The notes: generated from the letters alone by a model not told the origin. A DNA stretch of 5,676 nt from an uncultured bacterium (GCA_903861015.1 CAIOSL010000013.1:1-5676), one strand, 5' to 3'. Positions 1-5,421 are shown, counted from the stretch's first letter. Numbers and translations: made by a program.

Positions 1-1
1 G

Positions 2-124
2 TTCAGTCTAATTCGCCTGGTCGTATCGTGGGCGCCATTCAGTCCAGCCCTAAACGACACCTTGTCCGTCCTGGGCCAAGACCGCACAATTAATCGAATC
101 CAAAAAGTCATAAACGAGCTATAA
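2..124 (+). CDS. C-terminal end of an unidentified protein (partial)
   Basis: An open frame enters from the left edge and ends at TAA 122-124, giving 40 residues ending in NRIQKVINEL. The last part (roughly LNDTLSVLGQDRTINRIQKVINEL in two pieces) reads like an amphipathic helix that could close a globular domain. The stop lies 3 nt before the ATG of the M20 peptidase and in the same frame, so the two genes are probably co-transcribed and translation may re-initiate. I do not recognise the family from this tail. Another frame is also open to position 93, so coding status is inferred mainly from the tight junction with the next gene. Confidence 0.45.
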   Translation, partial: FSLIRLVVSWAPFSPALNDTLSVLGQDRTINRIQKVINEL

Positions 125-127
125 ATT

Positions 128-1243
128 ATGAAAAATCAACCAATCACCGCTACCGATACCACCAGTACCCGACAAATTATCGACTTTAGCAAGCAATTAA
201 TGGCCATCGAGTCAATCGAAGCCAACATTGCCGCCCAAGACGCCTGCCTGGACCTATTCGAAACCGAATTCAGTAGCTATTTCAAGATGCGCCGTTACAA
301 TTTTAACGGCCACCCAGCCCTAGTAATGTCGACCACCGATCAAAAAACCGTCAACGCCATTATCTCGGGCCATATCGATGTCGTCAAAGGTGACAAAAAG
401 TTATTTACACCAACCGAAGCCGATGGCCGCTTGTTTGGTCGTGGCGCCTACGACATGAAAGCCGGCCTAGTAGCCTGTGCTTACGCTGCCGCTGACTACG
501 TCAAAAACGGTGGCCAAAAAGACATTGCCGTTATGATCACCGCCGACGAAGAAACCACAGGCAAGAGCACCGAGGCGTTATTAGAACAAGAAGGTTACCG
601 GGGCGAAATCGCCATTATCGCCGACGGCGGTGACGACACGACGATCGTCCTTAAACAAAAGGGTGGCATACATCTGAAGATCGCCCTAAACGGCACATCG
701 GCCCACGCCGCCTATCCATGGCGAGGCGACAGCGCCCTAATCAAGGCCTATAACCTACACAATCACATCAGCACTCGGTTTCCGCAACCAAGTATCGACG
801 ACCAGTGGCAAACCAGCGTTTTGCTGTCGCGCATCGAGACCGACAACAGCATCAACCAAATACCAGGCCTGGCTCATGCCTACTTTGACATCCGATATGT
901 CAACAACGATCACATAACCGAAATTCGCTCGATAATCAATGACTATACCGGGTCGACAGATTCGGTAACCGTTTTGACCGCGCACGACTTGTTTGAAACC
1001 GACATCAACCACCCTCACATCCACGCCTTGCAACGCTCAATCCAAAAACATAACGACAAAGCGGTCGTTTTTGGTAACGAAAACGGCGCCAGCGATGCCA
1101 GCTTTTTTAGCCAACACAATATCCCAACAGCGTTATTTCGACCAATCGGCGGCAATTTGCACGAAGATAGCGAATGGGTTGACGTGCAATCCCTACGCAC
1201 CACCTATCTCTCGGTTGTTGACTTTCTTGAAAACATGCAATAA
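128..1243 (+). CDS. M20 family zinc metallopeptidase (DapE/ArgE/carboxypeptidase-like)
   Basis: A 371-residue cytoplasmic hydrolase of the M20/M25/M40 clan, which cleaves peptide or acyl-amide bonds with a two-metal centre. Visible active-site landmarks, in order, are SGHIDVV (metal ligand His82, with Asp84), GRGAYDMKAG (bridging Asp109), TADEE (general base Glu141, metal ligand Glu142), a probable metal ligand Asp166 in IIADGGD, and GGNLHEDSEW (metal ligand His345). The lid/dimerisation domain lies at about 178-285 and carries the conserved His193 in GTSAHAAYPWRG. GASDASFF at 320-327 is also typical of the family. Length is normal and all key residues are present. The substrate cannot be assigned: a di- or oligopeptidase is more likely than DapE or ArgE if the host lacks amino-acid biosynthesis, which is an inference from lineage. 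There is no clear Shine-Dalgarno. The start follows the upstream stop by 3 nt in the same frame, suggesting translational coupling. Confidence 0.9.
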   Translation: MKNQPITATDTTSTRQIIDFSKQLMAIESIEANIAAQDACLDLFETEFSSYFKMRRYNFNGHPALVMSTTDQKTVNAIISGHIDVVKGDKKLFTPTEADGRLFGRGAYDMKAGLVACAYAAADYVKNGGQKDIAVMITADEETTGKSTEALLEQEGYRGEIAIIADGGDDTTIVLKQKGGIHLKIALNGTSAHAAYPWRGDSALIKAYNLHNHISTRFPQPSIDDQWQTSVLLSRIETDNSINQIPGLAHAYFDIRYVNNDHITEIRSIINDYTGSTDSVTVLTAHDLFETDINHPHIHALQRSIQKHNDKAVVFGNENGASDASFFSQHNIPTALFRPIGGNLHEDSEWVDVQSLRTTYLSVVDFLENMQ

Positions 1244-1254
1244 ACCGGTTCAGC

Positions 1255-1285
1255 TTGACTACGGTGTAAATTATAGTAATATGAT
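1255..1285 (+). promoter_or_regulatory. Candidate sigma70-type promoter for the HD-GYP gene
   Basis: TTGACT at 1255-1260 resembles a -35 box. Possible -10 boxes are TATGAT at 1280-1285 (19-bp spacer, 5/6 match) or TAATAT at 1277-1282 (16-bp spacer, 4/6 match). Transcription would start near 1290, giving a leader of about 40 nt that contains the GGAGG ribosome site at 1321-1325. This gap is the only AT-rich stretch between the peptidase and the HD-GYP gene. Confidence 0.5.
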
Positions 1286-1333
1286 ACTCGCTAGGCGTTT
1301 TTTAACATCCATTGAACTACGGAGGTAGTAGCC

Positions 1334-1894
1334 ATGGACATAGTTGATAAGATTGTCGAGATGAGTGATCCCGACACCAGGGCTCATCAGGAGCGAGTAG
1401 CAATACTCGCGGCTAGCATAACCCGGCATCTGGGCCTAGTCGATCGAGTTACAACCGTCCAAGTTATTGGCAGGTTGCATGACATCGGCAAAACCAAAGT
1501 GCCGCCCGAGATATTAAACAAACCGGACAAGCTCGAGCCGCACGAATTTGCGATCGTCCAGGGCCACCCGTTGATGGGGTACGAGATACTTGGCGGATTC
1601 GAAATACCCGAATTCGTCAGGCAATGCGTACTACAGCATCACGAACGAGTGGACGGCACTGGCTACCCTTACCGGTTACAGCCAGAGCAAATTTTTGTCG
1701 AGTCGCGAATTGTGGCGGTTGCCGACTTTGTCGACGCCCTCAACAGCGACCGGCCGTATCGTCCAGCAATGGGGATCGACGATACGCTCAAAGAAGCGGT
1801 TCGGGTGAGGGGCTCGCATCTCGACATAACAGTCGTAGAAGCCTGCCTACGTGTATTTTCCAGTGGGGTCGCGACCAATCAACAATGGTTATGA
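1334..1894 (+). CDS. Stand-alone HD-GYP domain phosphodiesterase
   Basis: 186 residues made up almost entirely of one HD-GYP domain, a metal-dependent phosphodiesterase family best known for hydrolysing cyclic di-GMP in the cytoplasm. The metal-site pattern is complete: His18 (in TRAHQERV), His49-Asp50 and Lys53 (LHDIGKTKVP), His78 (GHPLMGYEIL), His102-His103 (QHHERVDGTGYP) and Asp131 (AVADFVDAL). The GYP signature is intact as DGTGYP at 107-112, and the usual SDRPYRPA follows at 138-145. No receiver, PAS, GAF or membrane segment precedes it, so any regulation must act in trans or through expression. The start is supported by GGAGG at 1321-1325, 8 nt before the ATG. No GGDEF cyclase is encoded in this window, so c-di-GMP as substrate is family knowledge and not shown here. 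Other cyclic nucleotides are possible. Confidence 0.9.
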   Translation: MDIVDKIVEMSDPDTRAHQERVAILAASITRHLGLVDRVTTVQVIGRLHDIGKTKVPPEILNKPDKLEPHEFAIVQGHPLMGYEILGGFEIPEFVRQCVLQHHERVDGTGYPYRLQPEQIFVESRIVAVADFVDALNSDRPYRPAMGIDDTLKEAVRVRGSHLDITVVEACLRVFSSGVATNQQWL

Positions 1895-1909
1895 TCCAGG
1901 CAGAACAAA

Positions 1910-1949
1910 AGCGGTTATTGACAACGTCAATAACCGCTAATTAATTTTT
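1910..1949 (+). terminator. Perfect palindrome with T-run, probable terminator after the HD-GYP gene
   Basis: Two perfect 13-nt arms (AGCGGTTATTGAC at 1910-1922 and its complement at 1926-1938) are separated by AAC. A T-run TTTTT follows at 1945-1949 after six intervening bases. It starts 16 nt after the HD-GYP stop and would insulate the next operon. The delayed T-run is weaker than canonical. On the other strand the stem is followed directly by TTTT. The long symmetric arms could alternatively be an operator acting on the promoter at 1964-1972. Confidence 0.65.
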
Positions 1950-1963
1950 AAAATCAGTTTTTC

Positions 1964-1972
1964 TGGTATAAT
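1964..1972 (+). promoter_or_regulatory. Extended -10 promoter of the DUF3048-kinase-regulator operon
   Basis: TGG followed by TATAAT (1967-1972) is a perfect extended -10 element. The region 17 bp upstream (1944-1949, ATTTTT) is a poor -35, which extended -10 promoters tolerate. The predicted transcript start is near 1979, only about 6 nt before the ATG at 1985, leaving no room for a ribosome binding site. Confidence 0.75.
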
Positions 1973-1984
1973 AGCGCTTAAGCT

Positions 1985-3097
1985 ATGAAATTATTTACCC
2001 GTCTCCGTCGACTAGGGTCACACGTGCATCAGCGGTTGTTCAAACACCGTTTAGTCATCATCGCTGCAGTCATCATAGTAGCCGTCAGTGGGGGCGGGAC
2101 AACTTACTATTTGCTGTCTCAAAAGCAAAATACCCAGGCAGCCACCCAAACCACCAACACCGATCAAACTACCGCCGTTCAGCCAACGCCGCCACCCGAG
2201 CCTCCCAAATATTATTCACCCCTAACTGGTAAATTGGTCGCCGACGAGGCCGCCACTCACCAAGCCGTTACTGGCATTATGATCGAAAACAGCCCCGATG
2301 CCCGACCACAATCTGGCCTCAAAGACAGCGGGGTAGTATTTGAAGCCATCGCCGAAGGTGGCATAACCCGCTTTTTGGTGCTGTATCAGCAAGAAAAACC
2401 GCAAATGATCGGCCCAGTACGCAGCCTGCGGCTCTACGACGTCGACTGGCTGGCGGCGTTTAACACCAGTATTGGACATGTCGGTGGCAGCGCTATGGCC
2501 CTCAGCGAGATCAGAAACGGCAGTTATCGCGACATCGACCAGTTCTTTAATTCGGCCAGCTACTGGCGATCGACCGACCGTTATGCGCCACACAACGTCT
2601 ATACCAGCTTCGCTAAACTCGACGCGCTTAATGCTGCCAAGGGCTACACCTCGTCATCGTTTACCGGCTTCAGCCGTACCGACGCCCAGCCCAGCGCAGC
2701 CCCCAACGCCACCAATATCGACATCACTATCAGCAGCGACCTGTACAACTCGAACTACATATACAACCCAGCCACCAACACCTACGCCCGGTCACAAGCT
2801 GGCGCACCACACACCGACCGCGAATCCGGCCAAATCACCCCGAGTGTAGTCATAGCCATGCGCGTTGACGAAACGACGGTTTTTGAAGACGGCTGGCGCG
2901 AAAGTATCAGCACTATCGGATCTGGTGCGGCAACAATTTTCCAAAACGGCACCGCCGTGAACGCCACCTGGCACAAATCCAGCAAACTAGGTCAAATAAC
3001 ATTCACTGATGCAGCCGGCAGCGACATACCTTTGGTACGTGGCCAAACCTGGGTTGCCGCAGTACCAAATAACGGAGGAGACGTCACGTGGAAGTAA
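1985..3097 (+). CDS. Membrane-anchored DUF3048 (YerB-like) protein
   Basis: 370 residues. A basic N-terminus (about 1-22, rich in Arg/Lys/His) precedes one hydrophobic segment at about 23-44, then a low-complexity Gln/Thr/Pro linker at about 46-75, so the bulk should lie outside the membrane as a signal-anchored protein. There is no lipobox Cys, unlike lipoprotein members such as Bacillus YerB. The N-terminal DUF3048 domain starts at YYSPLTGK (76-83) and includes GIMIENSPDARPQSGL (97-112), EAIAEGGITRFLVLY (120-134), IGPVRSLRLY (142-151) and YAPHNVYTS (200-208), all characteristic. The C-terminal DUF3048 part runs from about 245 to 368. The biochemical function of the family is not known to me; cell-envelope association is inferred. 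It is the first gene of an operon with a histidine kinase and overlaps that gene by 10 bp. ATG 1985 is chosen because it supplies the basic N-terminus. No Shine-Dalgarno precedes it and the transcript is predicted to be nearly leaderless. Confidence 0.88.
   Translation: MKLFTRLRRLGSHVHQRLFKHRLVIIAAVIIVAVSGGGTTYYLLSQKQNTQAATQTTNTDQTTAVQPTPPPEPPKYYSPLTGKLVADEAATHQAVTGIMIENSPDARPQSGLKDSGVVFEAIAEGGITRFLVLYQQEKPQMIGPVRSLRLYDVDWLAAFNTSIGHVGGSAMALSEIRNGSYRDIDQFFNSASYWRSTDRYAPHNVYTSFAKLDALNAAKGYTSSSFTGFSRTDAQPSAAPNATNIDITISSDLYNSNYIYNPATNTYARSQAGAPHTDRESGQITPSVVIAMRVDETTVFEDGWRESISTIGSGAATIFQNGTAVNATWHKSSKLGQITFTDAAGSDIPLVRGQTWVAAVPNNGGDVTWK
3074..3080 (+). promoter_or_regulatory. Strong ribosome binding site that sets the GTG start of the kinase
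   Basis: GGAGGAG lies inside the last codons of the DUF3048 gene, 7 nt before GTG 3088. The strength and spacing of this site decide for the non-ATG start and indicate efficient internal initiation despite the 10-bp gene overlap. Confidence 0.85.
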
Positions 3098-4620
3098 ACA
3101 AAACGCCCAGGCAAGCCAGCCAGTTTTGGCCCAGTTTTTATAAAAAAACTATCATTATTGTTGCCGTAACCCAGCTTGGCGTGACGCTTTTGGTTGCCGG
3201 ACTGATGGCCGCAACTGGGGTAGGGGCATTGGCTTTATTGATTATTGTCGGCGCACTGTTTGCAACCAGCTTAATCGCCAATATTATCATCGTCCACATG
3301 ATTTCTCGGCCCACCAAAGACCTAATCGCCGCCATAATTCACGTCTCGGGCGAAAAGCCAGCCCTGCCGTTGCCAAACTCTAACAGCCCAGCCTACGCAA
3401 AATCCGGTTTGCACGACGCCCTGCAAACCATCTATGAGTTATCGACCCACCAAGACGACTCGACTGACACCGCATCTGACGAATCGACCACTCCGTCGTC
3501 AGCAGTTGCAGCGGCACTCGACCTAACCAACTGTGGCTTTGTCGCAATGGACAGCAACCGTGCAATTACCTATGTCAACAAGGCCGCCCCAATTCACATT
3601 GATACCAATGGCGTCCGCACCCTCGACCTGTTGTTTAACGACCACAACGACCTCAACAAATGGCTCGATAGTTGCGAAGAAGTATCGGTTCACGCCGAAC
3701 ACGTCTGGACGCGCGTGCCCGACCGTTTGCCAAACGAAGAAAACCGACGATTATTTGATGTCATGGCATCGTACAACAAAGGCTCGGCTGCCGAAACCGT
3801 CTTGACGCTAATTGATCGGACCGACGTCTATAGTGTCGACGAAGAGAGCCTGGACTTCATCGCCTTTGCCGCCCACGAATTACGCGGACCAATAACGGTT
3901 ATCCGCGGATATTTGGACGTCTTAAACGACGAGCTCGACAGCGTGCTGCAAGACGACCAGCACGAACTTTTCCGCCGTCTAATCGTTTCGTCCAACCGCC
4001 TATCGGGCTATATCAACAACATCCTTAACACGTCGCGCTACGACCGACGCCACCTCAAGGTTCATCTGATCGAAGACTCGATTGGCGGCATCTATGACGT
4101 CATCAGCGACGACATGAAGATGCGCGCTACTGCCCAAAACCGCCTGCTGGCAGTTCAAATTCCAGCCGGCCTGCCAACGATCGCCGCCGATCGCGCCAGT
4201 CTCAGCGAGGTCCTAGGCAACCTGATCGACAATGCTATCAAATACAGCAACGAAGGCGGCGCCATCAACGTCACCGCCGCTGTTAACGGCAACTTTGTCG
4301 ACGTATCAGTCGAGGACCACGGCATCGGTATGCCCGAAAGTGTCGTCAGTCAGCTGTTCCAAAAGTTCTATCGGTCACACCGCTCGCGCGAGACAGTCGC
4401 CGGTACTGGTATCGGCCTTTACATCAGCAAGGCAATTGTCGAATCACACGGCGGCACAATCAGCGTCCGCAGCGAAGACGGCAGGGGGTCGACCTTTACT
4501 GTATCAATACCGATATATTCCACTGTGGCCGACAAATTGCGCGCTGGCAACAACAGCAACGAAGGTATGATAAAAGAAGGGCAGGGTTGGATTAAAAACC
4601 ACTCTATGTATAGGGGTTAA
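3088..4620 (+). CDS. Membrane sensor histidine kinase, intramembrane-sensing type
   Basis: 510 residues starting at GTG. Two hydrophobic segments (about 21-43 and 46-72) are joined by only a few residues, so there is no extracytoplasmic sensor domain and any stimulus must be sensed in the membrane, in the cytoplasm or through a partner protein. A HAMP-like SRPTKDLIAAI follows at 73-83, then a variable Ser/Thr/Asp-rich stretch (about 112-138) and a PAS-like region at about 140-245. The H box is FAAHELRGPIT with phosphoacceptor His263. The ATPase domain has the N box (Asn378, Asn382 in NLIDNAIKYS), G1 VEDHGIGM (Asp410), F box LFQKFYRS (423-430), G2 GTGIGLYISKAI (439-450) and a G3-like GRGSTF (465-470). 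All catalytic motifs are intact. The C-terminal tail (about 478-510) is extra and unassigned. The gene is coupled to the DUF3048 gene by overlap and to the response regulator by a 3-nt gap, forming a two-component pair. Its family is the HisKA/HATPase_c type. Confidence 0.93.
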   Translation: MEVNKTPRQASQFWPSFYKKTIIIVAVTQLGVTLLVAGLMAATGVGALALLIIVGALFATSLIANIIIVHMISRPTKDLIAAIIHVSGEKPALPLPNSNSPAYAKSGLHDALQTIYELSTHQDDSTDTASDESTTPSSAVAAALDLTNCGFVAMDSNRAITYVNKAAPIHIDTNGVRTLDLLFNDHNDLNKWLDSCEEVSVHAEHVWTRVPDRLPNEENRRLFDVMASYNKGSAAETVLTLIDRTDVYSVDEESLDFIAFAAHELRGPITVIRGYLDVLNDELDSVLQDDQHELFRRLIVSSNRLSGYINNILNTSRYDRRHLKVHLIEDSIGGIYDVISDDMKMRATAQNRLLAVQIPAGLPTIAADRASLSEVLGNLIDNAIKYSNEGGAINVTAAVNGNFVDVSVEDHGIGMPESVVSQLFQKFYRSHRSRETVAGTGIGLYISKAIVESHGGTISVRSEDGRGSTFTVSIPIYSTVADKLRAGNNSNEGMIKEGQGWIKNHSMYRG

Positions 4621-4623
4621 TTT

Positions 4624-5034
4624 ATGGCAATACACTCAATTTTAGTTATCGAAGATGATCGTTTTATCGGCGAAATGTACGTCCGCAGCCTCAAAAAAGC
4701 CGGCTACGAGGTTGACTGGGTTGTCGATGGCAACGACGGTCTAATCACAGCGCGCAACAAACAATACGACGCCATACTACTGGACGTCATGTTGCCCGAA
4801 CGTCGTGGCGGCGAGATCCTCGAAGCCCTGCGCGGTGGCAGCGAAGATCTAATCCCTAACTCGCGCGTAATCGTCCTGACCAACTTTGAGCAAGACGACG
4901 AGTCGCGCATGGCCATGCAACAAAACGCCGATGCCTACCTAATCAAGGCTGAAATCACCCCCAAAAGACTCATCTCGGTCCTGCAACAACTCGACGGAAC
5001 CGCCCCTGCGCCAATTGATCAACCCCAAGTCTAG
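4624..5034 (+). CDS. Receiver-only response regulator
   Basis: 136 residues forming a single CheY-like receiver with no DNA-binding or enzymatic output domain. The acidic pocket is Asp11-Asp12 (VIEDDRF), the phosphoacceptor is Asp54 (ILLDVMLP), the switch Thr is Thr86 (IVLTNFEQDDES) and the conserved Lys is Lys108 (AYLIKAEITP). The last 13 residues (TAPAPIDQPQV region) are a Pro-rich tail. AGGGG at 4612-4616, inside the end of the kinase gene, serves as ribosome site 7 nt before the ATG. Adjacency makes the upstream kinase its likely phosphodonor. Without an effector domain it must act by protein contact, as a phosphate sink, or within a phosphorelay; the target is not visible here. The YLIKAEITP style is one I associate with CPR receivers. 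Confidence 0.93.
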   Translation: MAIHSILVIEDDRFIGEMYVRSLKKAGYEVDWVVDGNDGLITARNKQYDAILLDVMLPERRGGEILEALRGGSEDLIPNSRVIVLTNFEQDDESRMAMQQNADAYLIKAEITPKRLISVLQQLDGTAPAPIDQPQV

Positions 5035-5060
5035 ACATCACCACTGTTATTTGCTAAAGT
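5032..5060 (+). promoter_or_regulatory. Promoter for the tRNA-Glu gene
   Basis: TAGACA (5032-5037, 5/6 match to the -35 consensus) and TAAAGT (5055-5060, 4/6) are separated by exactly 17 bp, and TGC directly precedes the -10 as an extended element. The -35 overlaps the TAG stop of the response regulator. Transcription would start near 5067, about 50 nt before the mature tRNA. No terminator separates the operon from the tRNA, so read-through from the kinase operon is also possible. Confidence 0.55.
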
Positions 5061-5071
5061 AGTCTAGTCCA

Positions 5072-5092
5072 ACGGTCTCACTGTCTAACGGT
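5072..5092 (+). repeat. Degenerate copy of the tRNA-Glu 5' end in the leader
   Basis: These 21 bases match 5115-5135 with only two differences (CT in place of TC in the middle), an offset of 43 bp. The copied part covers the acceptor 5' strand GGTCTCA, the start of the D arm and two leader bases. No matching anticodon, T arm or acceptor 3' strand follows, so it cannot be a functional tRNA. It looks like the remnant of a partial tandem duplication or recombination at the tRNA. Confidence 0.7.
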
Positions 5093-5115
5093 GTGCCGCC
5101 GACACACAATAGACA
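5082..5115 (+). other. Hairpin in the pre-tRNA leader
   Basis: TGTCTA (5082-5087) pairs with TAGACA (5110-5115), and inside it GTGTG (5091-5095) pairs with CACAC (5103-5107) around a 7-nt loop. The stem ends two bases before the first base of the tRNA. No T-run follows, so it is not a terminator. If transcribed from the promoter at 5032-5060 it would sit next to the RNase P cleavage site. Confidence 0.45.
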
Positions 5116-5116
5116 C

Positions 5117-5191
5117 GGTCTCATCGTCTAACGGTTAGGACACCAGGTTCTCATCCTGGCAATCCGGGTTCGATTCCCGGTGAGATCACCA
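5117..5191 (+). tRNA. tRNA-Glu (anticodon CTC), CCA encoded
   Basis: A complete 75-nt cloverleaf. The acceptor GGTCTCA (5117-5123) pairs with TGAGATC (5181-5187), with one G-U pair. The anticodon stem CCAGG (5143-5147) pairs with CCTGG (5155-5159) around loop TTCTCAT, giving anticodon CTC at 5150-5152, which reads GAG. The T arm is CCGGG/CCCGG (5164-5168, 5176-5180) around TTCGATT. The discriminator is A5188 and CCA is genomically encoded at 5189-5191. The short variable loop (CAAT) and three-pair D stem suit tRNA-Glu. Confidence 0.96.
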
Positions 5192-5258
5192 AATTAAATA
5201 CCTCAGCCTAGTGCTGGGGTTTTTAATTGGTATTCCCGTCGGAATCGAACCCGGATTG
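5160..5258. repeat. 18-nt inverted copy of the tRNA T-arm
   Basis: CAATCCGGGTTCGATTCC (5160-5177, variable loop through T arm of the tRNA) recurs exactly as its reverse complement at 5241-5258. Both flanks mismatch immediately. Direct partial copies also occur: CAATCCGGG at 5267-5275, followed by TGAG as in the acceptor strand, and CGATTCC at 5380-5386. These pieces form the stems of the minus-strand RNA candidate at 5228-5386. Confidence 0.9.
5192..5228 (+). terminator. Strong, probably bidirectional terminator after tRNA-Glu
   Basis: CCTCAGC (5201-5207) pairs with GCTGGGG (5213-5219), including one G-T wobble, around loop CTAGT, followed by TTTTT at 5220-5224. The flanking A-rich and T-rich bases extend the pairing to about 16 bp (5192-5207 with 5213-5228) with one mismatch, so it can also terminate transcription arriving from the right. 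Confidence 0.85.
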
Positions 5259-5386
5259 TCGCCGTGCAATCCGGGTGAGGACTGCCCGTCGGCAGTCCGC
5301 AAGGCCGGAAGCCGGATGACGAACCGTCACCGACTGAGGCGGGGTTGCGGAAATTTGCTGAAAGCAAATTATCTGCGACCGATTCC
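5228..5386 (-). ncRNA. Unidentified structured RNA of about 159 nt
   Basis: A GC-rich block (66 of 100 bases over 5241-5340) whose stems nest into one fold. Closing stem: GGAATCG 5241-5247 with CGATTCC 5380-5386. Inside it are hairpins CCCGGATTG/CAATCCGGG (5250-5258/5267-5275), GGACTGCC/GGCAGTCC (5279-5286/5291-5298) and AATTTGCT/AGCAAATT (5352-5359/5363-5370), plus a longer arm CCGCAA/TTGCGG (5297-5302/5345-5350) capped by TGACG/CGTCA (5317-5321/5325-5329). All of these pairings are perfect. The minus strand is preferred because a promoter-like sequence would start it at 5386, the first base of the closing stem, and the hairpin at 5192-5228 can end it. Read on the minus strand, the 3' end contains a tRNA T-arm sequence (GGTTCGATTCC) and finishes with a small hairpin and ACCA. 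It does not fold as a tRNA and I do not recognise it as RNase P RNA, tmRNA, SRP RNA or 6S RNA. Strand and ends are inferred; the helices are seen directly. Confidence 0.5.
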
Positions 5387-5392
5387 CTGTGA

Positions 5393-5421
5393 TATATAAA
5401 ATCCACCAACCAAGCTATCCA
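5393..5421 (-). promoter_or_regulatory. Candidate minus-strand promoter for the structured RNA
   Basis: On the minus strand, TGGATA (5416-5421, 4/6 to the -35 consensus) and TATATA (5393-5398, 4/6 to the -10) are spaced by exactly 17 bp. Seven bases beyond the -10 is position 5386, the first paired base of the closing stem of the RNA candidate. Each box is weak alone; the agreement of spacing and predicted start is the argument. Confidence 0.4.

Noticed and set aside
1289..1303. Terminator after the M20 gene from CGC/GCG followed by TTTTTT.
   Set aside because: The stem is only three base pairs and sits downstream of the predicted promoter, so termination here is unlikely.
993..1328. 111-codon plus-strand open frame overlapping the end of the M20 peptidase and running up to the HD-GYP gene.
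   Set aside because: It is out of frame with the conserved peptidase C-terminus and would extend through the promoter region and HD-GYP ribosome site; no domain is recognisable.
1892..1920. TGA read as glycine, extending the HD-GYP protein.
   Set aside because: The extension would run into the palindrome and no internal in-frame TGA occurs in the other genes, so TGA is a normal stop here.
1918..1946. Promoter using the perfect TTGACA at 1918-1923 inside the palindrome.
   Set aside because: No acceptable -10 box lies 16-18 bp downstream; the extended -10 at 1964-1972 is much better but is too far from it.
2222..2593. 123-codon open frame on the minus strand within the DUF3048 gene.
   Set aside because: It is a shadow of the strongly supported plus-strand gene, with no promoter or ribosome site.
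5228..5386. A second, intron-containing tRNA on the minus strand ending in ACCA.
   Set aside because: The T-stem does not pair around TTCGATT, no 5' acceptor strand complementary to the 3' end is found, and there is no anticodon arm.
5228..5386. Cobalamin riboswitch, retron RNA or RNase P RNA.
   Set aside because: A few short words resemble cobalamin consensus pieces, but the ordered conserved boxes are absent. No reverse transcriptase is visible, and RNase P core motifs are not seen.
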